A stretch of DNA of 64,000 nucleotides from Halichondria panicea (GCF_963675165.1 NC_087381.1:4341378-4405377); one strand, 5' to 3'; positions 25,799 through 38,891 are shown, counted from the first letter of the stretch. Translations and numbers: made by a program. Notes: generated from the sequence alone by a model not told the origin.

Positions 25799-26610
25799 AA
25801 ACTCGATTTCCACTTGCAAATATGTAGACTTTAGATACATGTATAGATCTAGCTGAATTTTGATGCTTGAGATAATTATAGTTTGAGGACTTAATCTACT
25901 TGTGCTTTTGTTACTAGCAGTGTGTATTTTCCACATAAATTTTCGCTGAATTCTATACCGTACTCCTATACTCATATACTTGCCTATATAAGTGCACATA
26001 AACAGAGCTATTGATTTGTTTGAAGTTGAGTGCATTGTTAGCTCTTCAAGAGCATTTTTAATTTTGTTATCTCTGTCGACTTTTCTTCTGCATGGTGATG
26101 GCACTTGAAAGTACATTTTAACAGAACGAAAGGCAGTAAAAGACGAACGATTGAAGTAGATATGATGTGGTCTATGTTGTGCGCCGTGGTTTTCCTAGGA
26201 ATAATGCGAGAATAAGCAATTTGAAAAAGCTGATAGGCTACCAATACCCCAATATACCTAGGTCACGGCACAAGTCAATTGTTCTAGGGTCTACAAGGTA
26301 GGTATCCTTACACGTAGAACAGAGTACCATTCTCATTTGCCACACTTTGTTAAACGTTTCAAGGTGACGGCTTGCTATAATTATTAGCCTATTTCTTACA
26401 AGTGGTATGTATGTACAACTGCATGTATAAGTACTCAATGTGCTATAAGGCTCACATATATACATGCATGACTTATATATTGTACTAAAAATCACAACTG
26501 ACTCAGATCGAGTCTATGATAACATGAATGAACATTGTAGCTATAATAATTATAATTCACTGAGGTATAATAATACATGTACATACTAAAATACAGAACG
26601 TGTTGTTTGC
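25799..26610. other. Convergent intergenic spacer of duplication unit 1
   Basis: It lies between the 3' ends of the astacin gene (+) and the Sushi/Cys-rich gene (-). The same spacer recurs at about 31090-32003 and 43165-43870. Minus-strand open frames in it (for example 43697-43236) are broken by small indels in the sister copies, so I do not call them genes. Confidence 0.6.
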
Positions 26611-26616
26611 TTTATT
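26611..26616 (-). terminator. Polyadenylation signal of Sushi/Cys-rich gene copy 1
   Basis: AATAAA on the minus strand begins 1 nt after the TGA stop at 26618-26620. The arrangement is identical in copies 2 and 3. Confidence 0.55.
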
Positions 26617-26617
26617 A

Positions 26618-29357
26618 TCAAAGTTCATCTCTGTATCTGCACTCGTATGAGCTGGGGATAACATTCACACCCTCACAAGATAACTCTCCACAACAACGAA
26701 GGTTAACATTGTTAGTGTTGGTGATACTCAAACTAGAGCAAGAAAGTGGGTCTACACAATCGATATTACACTCATATCCTCCAGTTGGACACACCACTCG
26801 AGCACTCCGACATCCAAATATACCACTACAGGTTACTATGCAGTCACTGTGCGCAGGGCAGTACAGTGTTGCTGATTGACAAGATTGCTCACCACTGCAA
26901 GTTATTGCACATGATTTGCTGTCTGCACATCTGAAGGTTGAAGTCTGACATGCCGTTTTTCCAGAGCATTCGAAGGTACAACTCCCATTAGTCGCACAAT
27001 TAAACTGGGTGGAAGGACATGAAGATAATCCAGAGCATGTTACATCGCATACTTCTTGGTCAGAACATATCTGACTAAGGTGTCTACACGAAGAAGTTCC
27101 ATTGCATGTTATAGCACAGCGCTCTTGAGTAGGACATGTTAGCCGAGCATTATTACAAGAAGAGGATCCAGAGCATGCTAGCATACAAGTGTCATTGGCA
27201 GGGCAAGTTATTCGTGTGGACTGGCAAGAACTGAATCCAGGACAGACAATGTTGCAGCTCTCACTACCTGAGCATCCAATGGTAGCACTACTACAAGCAG
27301 AGGAACCATTACAGAGTATGTTACATTCTTCTCCAACAGGACACGTAAATGTTGCACTAAAGCAGGCACTGCTATCGACACACAATATATTACAACCACT
27401 ACTATCACCGCATTGAAAGTTTGCATACCTACAAGCTGACGAGCCTGTACAATTGATGTCATATGCTCCAATACATGTGGTATATTGACAAGAGCTTGAA
27501 GCTGTACATGATATTTGACTGCTTTCTATACTGGCAGAGCAATCGAAATTGGTTCTAGAACAAGATGAGATACCAGAACAGTTTACGTTACAACTGTTTG
27601 TGTTATTACAAGTTAGAGTACTATAGTCACATGATGAGCTTCCGATACACATATAGTTTTTAGCCCTCATATTGCTGTTTTGACATGATATAGTACCACT
27701 ACAGGTGACCTGCTCGCTAGTAGCAACATTTGCCCCTCTACAAGCATATGTACCTCTGCAGTCAATAATACAATTTGAGTTCTGTACGCACGTCATTACA
27801 GCATACTGACAACTGTAGAGGTTATCACAAGAAATGTTGCTGTCTCCTCCAGCAGGGCAATAAATATTTGCGTACTGGCAAGCATAATTAGCGCCACAAT
27901 CTATTCGACTTTCCTTCAGATGAGAGTGTTACAGCTAAATAAGAACATGAATATTCAGCATTGCAGTTCAAGTCACAGTTTCCTCTTTGGCATTCTGTGG
28001 TGGCTCTCATACATGCTTGTGAACCTTGGCAATTCATATTACAAGCTCCATTTCTAGGACAGTGTATGGTGGATTGTAAGCATGAATATCGCTCATTGCA
28101 TGCTACTGTGCAACCATCTCCTGGCTCAGAGCATACTATTGAGGAATTATGGCAAGCATAGGCACTTGTGTCATTACAGCTTATCCGGCAATGACCACCA
28201 CCTATGCAACTTAGCTCATTGGTTCGACAGTTGGTTGTGTGGCAATCGAGCAAAGTTCCAAGTTTACCTGTAAATCGAAAATTAACATGTTACAATAACA
28301 AGTAATGTTAGCTTTCGTGTTTAACACCTTGCTTATATAGACACACAACTTACATGTTGGTGGCTTCCCATTCCATTCTACTCCACTACTGAAGCTCTTA
28401 CACACTAGTCTCTCCTGCCCTGCCACCACATAACCTGAGTTGCAGCTGAACTCAGCTATAGAACCCACCACGAGATCCACGGAGTTGTCACCAGATATTT
28501 TTCTTAGCTGACCATTGTTGGGTGACTCCAGGGCCAGGCAAAGGGGGATAGCTATAAGTTGGAATTGCACGACATTATTGTCTATACGGACGTAATACGG
28601 ATGCTATTGGCTATATATTATATATACACATCAAAGCTATATATAGTCTGACAGCCGATCATAATTATAGCTGTATATATATATGCATGTTTACCTCGAC
28701 AAGATGGCTTAGTGGTGTTCCAAACTCCAGTGGATTCTTCTCCCCCTGACAACAGTCTACAACCTCTAATCATCCGACCAACTAAGGTAAATCCTGGGTT
28801 GCAGGAGTAGTTGGCTACTGCACCTAGTCCAAACTGTGAGTAACTACCAGCAGTGATTGCAATGAATCCATTTCCTGGTGACTGCAAGTCGGGACATCTC
28901 ACTGCATCGGGTGCATCATGCATGTTTAATTTTATAGACGGCATGCACTTTTTACCTATGCACTTTCTACTCTTCTACGTCCTCCCATGCACAAGTTTTC
29001 CCTCACTCCCCCCCCTCCCCACTATCTTCCCTCGTGCTTTCTTCAAAATAGCTTACCTTGAGTGTCTTTTAGTAAGCTGATAAGCACGGATGCAAGAATG
29101 ATTGCAATAAAAAGAAGTAGAAAAAATGAAAGGGCAGCAACTGAAAATAACGTTTTTGTCTCTCTGGAGAACTTGTTTTGATGTTTCATTTTTGGCACAC
29201 TTTGCTGAACAGATGGTTGCAGATGGGGAGGACTCTGAGGTTCAGCCTCGGACTGCTTCTTATTGATGTTATATTCAGGCAAATCTACTTCATCGTAAAT
29301 GTCTGATTCTCTCACTGGATTCCTCACATTGTAGGTGTTTATCCTTCTCTGGGCCAT
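26618..29357 (-). pseudogene. Sushi/Cys-rich type II membrane protein, copy 1, frameshifted
   Basis: Four exons: 29357-29057 (cytoplasmic tail plus TM), 28901-28695 (Sushi 1), 28551-28354 (Sushi 2), 28267-26618 (Cys-rich repeats). Splice phases are all 1 and match the intact copies 2 and 3. In exon 4 a 2-bp deletion at about 27903-27905 ('ctattcgac' where the sisters read 'ctatagtcgac') shifts the frame, so translation would stop at 27888 after about 361 aa. The residual frame continues with all remaining repeats to the usual RDEL end. Everything else is intact, so the lesion is recent or is a sequencing error. Confidence 0.8.
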
Positions 29358-29451
29358 ATGGAATTCTTCGCTTCAATTGATACTAGTACTGCTGCGGAAA
29401 CAGGGTGTTTAGAACTAAAGTGAGGATCACTAGTAGATCTACTATTGTCTG

Positions 29452-29839
29452 CTACAGGGTTTTGCAGAATCTTTGAAATGGAGGGTATAGAGCGTTCCTT
29501 ATATGGATATCTAATGTTTACACACATTGTGGTGTCATATACACATTGTGGTGAAATGCCAAGTCTGATTGGCAGACAAAATAGCTTTTTTCTTGTGAAA
29601 AAATATCAAGGGATTATTTTGGATATAAGATGGAGAATAGTGCATCAGACAGAGCTGCTTAGACTATCTTATCAAAGTGTTGCTGAGAATCTTCAAGTTG
29701 ATCCATCAACTGTTGTAGAATAGTGCCATGCTGACTTAGACTACAACTTTATGGTTGACCACAGATAACCATATAAGGAACGCTCATCAACGCAAAACGC
29801 TTTTTTGTGGATATTGCAAAGATTCTGCAAAACCCTGTA
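29452..29839. mobile_element. Tc1/mariner-like nonautonomous element with transposase helix-turn-helix remnant
   Basis: The inverted ends CAGGGTTTTGCAGAATCTTTG and CAAAGATTCTGCAAAACCCTG are flanked by TA. The empty site 'gtctgctaatact' is intact in copies 2 and 3. The (+) frame to 29723 includes DIRWRIVHQTELLRLSYQSV and ENLQVDPSTVVE, which match the N-terminal helix-turn-helix of transposases of this class. No DDE/D core is present. Confidence 0.75.
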
Positions 29840-30730
29840 ATACTTTTATGCAAAGTATGATTGTTTATATAGCTAAGTGCATGTAACTATATGACTGTGT
29901 TCTTCTTTCAATCACTATAATAGCATGCAGTGCACATGCACTGACATCATGTTTTTCAAACAGGGATATGTAATAGATCTATATCTAATTATAACAACAG
30001 TTACTGGTGCATGGTATTTGATTTTGAAGCCTCCTACCATCATGCAGTCTCTCCACTCTCATGGGCTTATGTTTGACATTTTTAAACTATAATTACTGTT
30101 GAAAATGCCAGTTGCAAGACGAAACTTGGAGAAGCGTCTATACTAATGGAACAGAGTCTTATGGTATTCACTGAGTATCATGATATTCTTGAATTATTGT
30201 GGACTGTATACTGATGAGTCCCTGCACTTACACAAACTAACAGCGAGCTGCAGATGAAACTGGTTGTCATGAGTTTTTCTATTTGAATTTAAGGTTCAGT
30301 TTTATATAGGGTTGCACTATGAGTCTGTGCTATATAGGTAGGCCCTGCATGATAAATTATTCTTTTTTGTTCACCCATTCTTTAATTCTTCTCATAAAAA
30401 ATCCGATTATTCTCGTAAAATTCCCCAAAAATGTGACATATATATATACTAATTACAACTGACTCATTCTCAGTGTTGTCTTAAGGCTTTGAATTGATCC
30501 ATAATATTCCCCTTCAGCCATTTTTTGCCATGAGAACATCGTTATGCAAAACTTAATGTAAGGATCTTTACCAAAAATGGACATTTATGCCTATTATTCT
30601 TAACACCTATTATACTAAAATTATTCCGAGCATAATTTATCAGGGCCTAGTGCTAGGTCATGGGATTTGTACCCTGGAGTATCCTGAGAGTTTCAATGGA
30701 TATTCCTTAGTGTCAGAGAGCATCATGGTA
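29840..30730. other. Upstream spacer of Sushi/Cys-rich copy 1
   Basis: Noncoding sequence conserved at about 36580-37400 and, in pieces split by insertions, at 51225-53100. It probably contains the promoter of the minus-strand gene. I see no confident core-promoter motif. Confidence 0.5.
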
Positions 30731-31085
30731 CAAGCTATCGATGTTCTTGCCCACAATGATATTCCAGAACCAATTAAGAATATCCATATGGGAATCTAGT
30801 TGTGTATGCTCGTCACGGTCCAAATCTTCCTGACAAAGATGGGTGGTGGAACAAAAGTGACCCATACATGGGTGAGTTCATTGCAGTAGGCAAATTCACA
30901 AACTAACCACAAGTGTGAAGTCATGAACCCATAATCCAAACTAGAACCACATTGATGAAGACAAACAATGGTTCCGATGACACAATGTCCAGCAGTGTGA
31001 CCTACTCTTTGCCCAGTCCAATTTATTCACGATCTTACGTTTCTCACATCTGCTACTAGTGGTAATGCCGTGTTTGACTATTCTT
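30731..31085 (+). pseudogene. Decayed C2 fragment of the astacin-C2-EGF-C2 gene (unit 2)
   Basis: This matches 25385-25795 of unit 1 (end of EGF plus second C2), with words such as 'acaagctatcgatgttcttg' and 'gatgggtggtggaacaaaag', but has deletions, frameshifts and a stop (TAG near 30797). Only about 350 nt survive; the protease, first C2 and most of the EGF are absent. Confidence 0.8.
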
Positions 31086-31089
31086 ACAC

Positions 31090-32003
31090 ACTAATTAAAA
31101 ATTCGTTTCTACTTGCAAACACGTACAGACTTTAAATACATTGTAGATCTAGATAGACTTTGTCTAGCTAGATGTTGACGCTTACTATATTATAGATTTG
31201 GGGACTTTTCTTAGATCTACTTGTGCTGTGATAATTCTGTTACTAGCAGTGTGTATTTTCCACATAACTTCTCGCTGAATTCTATACCGTACTCCTGCAT
31301 GCATTGCTCATGCATACTCTTATAATTATACTTGCCCATCATGAAAGTGCACATAAACAGAGCTATTGATTTGTTTGAAGTTGAGTGCGTTGTTAGCTCT
31401 TCAAGAGCATTTTTAACCTCATGGTGATGGCACTTGAAAGTACATTTTAAGGCAGAACGAAAGGCAGTAAAGACGAACGATTGAAGTAGATAATATTATG
31501 ATGTGGTCTATGTTGTGCGCCGTGGTTTTCCATTTATTTAGGAATAATGCGAGAATAAGCAATTTGATAGGCTACCAATACCCCAATATACCTAGGTCAC
31601 GGCACAAGTCAATTGTTCTATGGTCTACAAGGCAGGCTATTCTAGGTATCCTTACACGTAGAACAGGTCGAGTACGATTCTCATTTGCCACACTTTGTTA
31701 AAGGTTTCAAGATGACGGCTTGCTATAATTATCAGCCTATTTATTATTAGTGGTATGTACGTACAAGTGCATGTATAACTTAGTATAAATTAATATACTC
31801 ATGTGCTATAAGGCTCACATATAATACATGCATGACTTATATAATTATATTGTACTAAAAATCACAACTAAACATAAAGACTCAGAGTCTATGATAACAT
31901 GAATGAACAGTTTAGCTATATAATAATTATAACAACAACTACTTCACTGAAGTATATATACATGTACATACTAATTAAAGTACATGCACAACATGTTGTT
32001 TGC
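31090..32003. other. Convergent spacer of duplication unit 2
   Basis: Noncoding, homologous to 25799-26610 and 43165-43870, with scattered small indels. No gene is supported. Confidence 0.55.
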
Positions 32004-32009
32004 TTTATT
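32004..32009 (-). terminator. Polyadenylation signal of Sushi/Cys-rich gene copy 2
   Basis: AATAAA on the minus strand, 1 nt after the stop at 32011-32013. Confidence 0.55.
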
Positions 32010-32010
32010 A

Positions 32011-35000
32011 TCAAAGTTCATCTCTGTATCTGCACTCGTATGAGCTAGGGATAACATTCATACCCTGACAAGATAATTCTCCACAACAACGAAGGTTAAC
32101 ATTGTTAGTGTTGGTGATACTCAAACTAGAGCAAGAAAGTGGGTCTACACAATCGATATTACACTCATATCCTCCAGTTGGACACACCACTCGAGCACTC
32201 CGACAAGATTGCTCACCACTGCAAGTTATTGCACATGATTTGCTGTCTGCACAGCTGAAGGTTGAACTCCGACATGCCGTTTTTCCAGAGCATTCGAAGG
32301 TACAACTCCCATTAGTCGGACAATTAAACTGGGTGTAAGGACATGAAGATAATCCAGAGCATGTTAAATCGCATACCTCTTGGTCAGAACATATCTGACT
32401 AAGGCGTCTACATGAAGAAGTTCCATCGCATGTTATGGCACAGCGCTCTTGAGTAGGACATGTTAGCCGAGCATTATTACAAGAAGAGGATCCAGAGCAT
32501 GCTAGCATACAAGTGTCATTGGTAGGGCAAGTTATTCGTGTGGACTGACAAGAATTGGATCCAGGACAGACAATGTTGCAGCTCTCACTACCTGAGCATC
32601 CAATGGTAGCACTACTACAAGCAGAGGAACCATTACAGAGTATGTTACATTCTTCTCCAACAGGACACGTAAATGTTGCACTAAAGCAGGCACTGCTATC
32701 GACACACAATATATTACAACCACTACTATCACCGCATTGAAAGTTTGCATACCTACAAGCTGACGAGCCTGTACAGTTGATGTCATATGCTCCAATAGAA
32801 GTGGTATATTGACAAGAGTTTGAAGCTGTACATGATATTCGACTGCTTTCTTTACTGGCAGAGCAATCGAAACTTGTGCTTGAACAAGATGAGATACCAG
32901 AACAGTTTACGTTACAACTGTTCGTGTTATTACAAGTTAGAGTACTATAGTCACATGATGAGCTTCCGATACACATATAGTTTTTAGCCCTCATATTGCT
33001 GTTCTGACATGAACCAGTACCACTACAGGTGACCTGCTCACTAGTAACAACATTTGCCCTTATACAAGCATATGTACCTCTGCAGTCAATAACACAATTT
33101 GAGTTCTGTACGCATGTCATTACAGCATACTGACAACTGTAGAGGTTATCACAAGAAATGTTGCTGTCTCCTCCAGCAGGGCAATAAATATTTGCGTACT
33201 GGCAAGCATAATTAGCGCCACAATCTATAGTCGACTTTCCTTCAGATGAGAGTGTTACAGCTAAATAAGAACATGAATATTCAGCATTGCAGTTCAAGTC
33301 ACAGTTTCCTCTTTGGCATTCTGTGGTGGCTCTCATACATGCTTGTGAACCTTGGCAATTCATATTACAAGCTCCATTTCTAGGACAGTGTATGGTGGAT
33401 TGTAAGCATGAATATCGCTCATTGCATGCTACTGTGCAACCATCTCCTGGCTCAGAGCATACTATTGAGGAATTATGGCAAGCATAGGCACTTGTGTCAT
33501 TACAGCTTATCCGGCAATGACCACCACCTATGCAACTTAGCTCATTGGTTCGACAGTTGGTTGTGTGGCAATCGAGCAAAGTTCCAAGTTTACCTGTAAA
33601 TCGAAAATTAACATGTTACAATAACAAGTAATGTTAGCTTTCATGCTTAACACCTTGCTTATATAGACACACAACTTACATGTTGGTGGCTTCCCATTCC
33701 ATTCTACTCCATTACTGAAGCTCTTACACACTAGTCTCTCCTGCCCTGCCACCACATAACCTGAGTTGCAGCTGAACTCAGCTATAGAACCCACTACGAG
33801 ATCCACGGAGTTGTCACCAGATATTTTTCTTAACTGACCATTGTTGGGTGACTCCAGGGCCAGGCAAAGGGGGACAGCTATAAGTTGGAATTGCACGACA
33901 TTTAATATTGTCGATTTATACGGACGTAATACGGATGCTATTGGCTATATAATATTATTATTATACACTAATAATAATAATAATAATAACATCAAAGCTA
34001 TAATTATAGTCTGACAGCCGATCATATTTATAGCATATATATATGCATGTTTACCTCGACAAGATGGCTTAGTGGTGTTCCAAACTCCAGTGGATTCTTC
34101 TCCCCCTGACGACAGTCTACAACCTCTAATCATCCGACCAACTAAGGTAAATCCTGGGTTGCAGGAGTAGTTGGCTACTGCACCTAGTCCAAACTGTGAG
34201 TAACTACCAGCAGTGATTGCAATGGATCCATTTCCTGGTGACTGCAAGTCGGGACATCTCACTGCATCGGGTGCATCATGCGTGTTTAATTTTATAGACG
34301 GCATGCATGCATGCCCCACCATGCACTTTTTACCTATGCACTTTCTACTCTTCTACGTCCTCCCATGCACAAGTTTTCCCTCACTCCCCCCCCTCCCCAC
34401 TATCTTCCAGTGGCGTAGCCAGAGGGGGGCAGAGGGTGCTCCAGCACCCCCCTCTCTGGCCTCAGACTCTGCTCCACAAGTTCCTTTTACTAGCTAGCTG
34501 ATATGAGAGAACTAGAGCTCTATTGCACGATCAACTCAAAACCCCACCTCCAACTAGCTAGCTCCACCTCCAAATATTCATTCCAGTCAGTGCACATGCG
34601 CAAAGCTATCACTTGCACCATCCATAATCGTGTCGAGTATTTTTCAGTTGAGCCCAGTTCATAGAGCAGCACTGCAACTGCAAGTGTCTTGCCACCCTGT
34701 TCTGCTAATTCACAAGCAGAACCAACCTGGTTAGTAGCTTGATTAATTAATAACAAAATTTAAATTAATTGTCACAACTCAAAACAATGCATTTTATAGG
34801 ACATCTTCAGATGTAGCCTCGATCCCAGGCCGAGTTTTCGCTTTTATAACGGCTAGGCGAACAACTGGGCCTGGTACTAGTTGTCTGCGCATGCGTCAAT
34901 CGTTCGTCAGATTCTGACGAATGGATATTCTCGTTCACTTTCGTGACATTTATATTCGTGTACTATAGTGTACTAGAAGTCAGTTCCCGTTTTATCATTA

Positions 35001-36482
35001 TTGGAATCGATTGGAATGGCTCTTAGCTGAAGCTTCTCTCTTCTCTGAAGCTTATTCTGAAGACTGAACAACAAGGGAAGAGGTATAAAGCTTTGTCAAG
35101 CTTGTTAAGGTCAGATATTTTTGTGTGGGCCCTATGGCCGGCTATGCTATCAAGTCTTGTTCATGTTTGGCAAGAATGTAGGTAGACTATAGTTTCATCA
35201 TTAAGATGATGGATCAAGTGAAGAGTGTGAGCTAGAGAACTTGGTGCTGCCATCATCAGCTCGTCGACAATGACACTATAACCGAGAAATTTAATATGTA
35301 TAGATCTACACGTATTTAAAATGTCTACTTCTCTGTACAGGAGCAATGGCTAATATCCAGCTATCCCAACAGTGCTGCTCCTCTTGGCTATACTAACGGA
35401 CGAGACTGGACAGTTTGAGGTAAGGGTTTAACCGTCTTTGGTTTCTTTTAATATTGTCCTATACTCACAGACACAGGACTGGAGTATGACCTGCTCATTC
35501 GAGCGTTGCTTGTGTAGCTCAGAGACATCAAGAGCATCTACGTTTTCTCAAGCAATGAGTTACGAGTTGGGGCCTAGAATCAGAGAAGTCCAGCAGCCTG
35601 CTAAATCTTTTTGAAACGTAATTTGAAGGCATTCAATCATCCTGAAGTTGCCCTGGGTCACTGTAATTGTGCTGCAGCACAACTGGCAACTCCCCAGGCC
35701 TTTGTGAAGCAGCTCCCTATGTGCATCTTTTGTGTACTCACTCTGTGCATTTTCTGTGTACAAATTTCCATTATTGATTTATTAAATATTTTTGCCGACC
35801 ACAAATATACAATGAAAATTTGACGCATGCGCAGACAACTAGTACCAGGCCCAGTTGTTCGCCTAGCCGTTATAAAAGCGAAAACTCGGCCTGGGATCGA
35901 GGCTACTTCAGATGAAGATGTGGCTTAACCACCAGTACCCTCAAAGCAGCAGTACCCTCATTTCTTTAGCCAGATTGCGTTAGAATTAATCTCAGAGCAT
36001 GTAACAACAAACATTTTCTGGGGGAGTGCCCCCAGAAAATGCTCCAGTTGGAGCACATTTTACACCACCAGTGCACTCCGCGCACTGGCAATTCGGACAA
36101 ACCATTCATCCCAAGCACCCCCCTCTCTCAAATCCTGGCTACGCCCCTGTCTTCCCTCGTGCTTTCTTCAAAATAGCTTACCTTGAGTGTCTTTTAGTAA
36201 GCTGATAAGCACAGATGCAAGAATGATTGCAATAAAAAGAAGTAGAAAAAATGAAAGGGCAGCAACTGAAAATAACGTTTTTGTCTCTCTGGAGAACTTG
36301 TTTTGATGTTTCATTTTTGGCACACTTTGCTGAACAGATGGTTGCAAATGGGGAGGACTCTGAGGTTCAGCCTCGGACTGCTTCTTATTGATGTTATATT
36401 CAGGCAAATCCACTTCATCGTAAATGTCTGATTCTCTCACGGGATTCCTCACATTGTAGGTGTTTATCCTTCTCTGGGCCAT
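32011..36482 (-). CDS. Sushi/Cys-rich type II membrane protein, copy 2 (762 aa)
   Basis: Exons 36482-36182, 34261-34055, 33877-33680 and 33593-32011 (2289 nt, in frame). Start MAQRRINTYNV. The first about 65 residues are hydrophilic and predicted cytoplasmic, with two tyrosines in IYDEV and LPEYNIN. Residues about 70-92 are hydrophobic (LFSVAALSFFLLLFIAIILA), with no cleavage-type signal, so the protein is predicted type II. Exons 2 and 3 each encode one Sushi/CCP module (VRCPDLQSPGNG...; ESPNNGQLRKI...PPTC). Exon 4 encodes about 21 tandem Cys-rich units of about 23 residues, consensus CxGSSSCxxAxxxCPxxxxCxIxC, and ends YRDEL. I do not recognise the Cys-rich repeat family. This copy lacks one 23-residue unit present in copies 1 and 3. 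Intron 1 contains a 1742-bp transposon. Role unknown; the architecture is that of a surface or secretory-pathway lectin- or complement-like receptor. Confidence 0.82.
34408..36149. mobile_element. CAGTGGCGTAGCCAG TIR element (1742 bp) with 5-bp target duplication
   Basis: The termini CAGTGGCGTAGCCAG and, inverted, CAGGGGCGTAGCCAGG are flanked by TCTTC (34403-34407 and 36150-36154). The sister introns in copies 1 and 3 show uninterrupted 'ctatcttccctc'. Ends of this kind are typical of hAT-like elements; 5-bp duplications would fit a hAT5-type group (inference). No transposase is readable. A TAGCCTCGA-family element is nested inside. Confidence 0.8.
34814..35905. mobile_element. TAGCCTCGA-family element, 1092 bp, with 9-bp target duplication
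   Basis: Long TIRs (at least 95 nt) run from TAGCCTCGATCCCAGGCCG inward. CTTCAGATG flanks both sides (34805-34813, 35906-35914). It is nested inside the CAGTGGCG element. The interior (34950-35780) has no recognised protein. Confidence 0.9.
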
Positions 36483-38080
36483 ATGGAATTCTTCGCTTCA
36501 ATTGATACTATAGTACTGCTGCAGAAACAGGGTGTTTAGAACTAAAGTGAGGATCACTAGTAGATCTACTATTGTCTGCTAATACTTTTATGCAAAGTAT
36601 GATTGTTTATATAGCTAAGTGCATGTAACTGTGACTGTGTTCTTCCTTTCAATCACTATAATAGCATGCAGTGCACATGCACTGACATCATGTTTTTCAA
36701 ACAGGGATATGTAATAGATCTAGATTTAATTATAACAACAGTTACTGGTGCATGGTATTTGATTTTTTGAAGCCTCCTACCATCATGCAGTCTCTCCACT
36801 CTCATGAGCTTATGTTTGACATTTTTAAACTTACATAGATAAATGTTGAAAATGCCAGTTGCAAGACGAAACTTGGAGAAGCGTCTATACTAATGGAACA
36901 AAGTCTTATGGTATTCACTGAGTATCATGATATTCTTGAATTATTGTGGACTGTATACTGATGAGTCCCTGCACTTACACAAACTAACAGCGAGCTGCAG
37001 ATGAAACTGGTTGTCATGAGTTTCTATTTGAATTTAAGGTTCAGTCTAAACTCTTTTATATAGGGTTGCACTATGAGTCTGTGCTAGGTAGGCCCTGCAT
37101 GATAAATTATGCTTTTTTGTTCACCCATTCTTTAATAAAAAAATCCGATTATACTCTTAAAATGATTATACTCTTAAAATTTCAAAAATGTGACATATAA
37201 CTGACTCATTCTCTCAGTGTTGTCTTAAGGCTTTGAATTGATCCATAATATTCCCCTTCAGCCATTTTTGCCATGAGAACATCGTTATGCAAAACTTAAT
37301 GTAAGGATCTTTACCAAAAATGGACATTTATGCCTTATTCTAAAATTATTCCGAGCATAATTTATCAGGGCCTAGTGCTAGGTCAGGCGGTATAGTTTTT
37401 GGAAAGAATTTTTCTAATTATAACCACTTACTGGGTTGTCGTGCATGTGTATACGTATACTACAGTAGTATGAAAGTTGCTTACGTGGTGTGGGGAAAAA
37501 TACTGACGCCAGTTGGTTGATCCTTTAAATAATCCATCACGTTATGTTTGTTACAATCTCCCATCTCGGACTTTGACATCCAATATGAGCTAGTGTTTAT
37601 TGTTAAGACTTTTAATAGGTTGACAGCCCAATAATAACCCATAATTTCACTAACCAATGTTATTTTTACTTTTCGTGTTCTATTAGCAAGGAATCTGTGG
37701 CTATTAACCAACTTTTGTTCAGGCAAGACTGATCGAAGTATCTGGAGGTTAGTCAAAGGTCTGTAATGTAGGATTTTGGAAACCAGTGGAACTTTAGACA
37801 GTATGGTCTTGATGCTGTCAAGGAAAATGTAAAGGAGTCTTTTCATAATACGTATAGGTTATTACTCACAAGCAGCTAAAAAAAAGAGCCCGATGGCGAG
37901 AGTTGTATTAGCACGAGGGTATGAAGTTATCCTGAAGGATCATTACCTAATAGACCAATCAGATTGCAGGATTCTACCCGACTGCATTGGAATTTGCCAC
38001 GCATCAATGCACTCCAGTTTCAAGCTAATAGGGTGATGAGTGGTGCTTTACGTGTTGAATCAGACAGCTTATTTTTGTGT

Positions 38081-38115
<35 letters not shown>

Positions 38116-38891
38116 TCGCTCTCGCACACCAATGGCTGCACGTGAGTGGGTGTATATCTCTTATTGAGGTACTCGGTCTTTACTTCCTCCCATCTTATCT
38201 CTGCCGCACAAACAACAGACACTAGCGTAGTTTTACATGATAAGGATCGACTCGTTCGAACTACCCTATACTCTTACGACTGCATATAGCTTGGGACATG
38301 GATTTAGTTAGGTGCATGGCTTTGAAGTTATACTGACAGCCGGCTGGCTTCACTCCAGATTGAGGCCCAGTCCTAAATAGGTGTGCACGGGGGCTTCTTA
38401 TGAGCTGTTTCTGATTGTTCCAGGGCTGAATGGCTGTACAGTGAAGTGTAAGACGTTGTAAGACATTGTACACTCACCAATCCACCCACACACATACAGG
38501 CTCTGTTCTCACGTATACCAAAGTTTTCTAGCCTCAATTGATGACTTTTTGCCTGAGCACTGAGAACAGGCAGTGTAGAAATTAAGGCAGAATTGATTAG
38601 GTAAAGATCCTTAACACAACAAGAGTTAGAGATATAATTATTATCAGGATTACACGAAGAAGTAGCCTGATATTATTATAAAAAAGCACACACGCAATGA
38701 TCAAACAACAGTGTCTATTGTGTTCAATTTAGTAAGACTTACAGTCCTGTCAGTCAATCGCAGCATTCACAGCCTGCATGTAAAGAAAGTAACAATGCTC
38801 GAGGTAGTAACTACAATCAATTATATATTTTATACAGCCATGCTTGCATATTTAATAACAAAAAAAAATATTAATACATGCGATACATAAT
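36483..38891. other. Spacer between Sushi/Cys-rich copy 2 and the orphan death-domain exon
   Basis: Conserved with 46650-54155 after removing insertions. It holds a (CA)n run at 38081-38113 inside a segment of about 465 bp (about 37682-38146) that is missing from the unit 3 counterpart. A minus-strand 121-codon frame (37846-37481) is not preserved intact in unit 3, so coding status is doubtful. Confidence 0.5.

Noticed and set aside
27189-27416. Plus-strand open frames opposite the Cys-rich exons (also at 32555 and 44490)
   Set aside because: Antisense shadows created by the periodic codon pattern of the repeats; the minus frame has the Cys spacing and splice sites.
37481-37846. 121-codon minus-strand frame
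   Set aside because: Its unit 3 counterpart (53091-53408) shares only part and has a different N-terminus; no domain is recognised.
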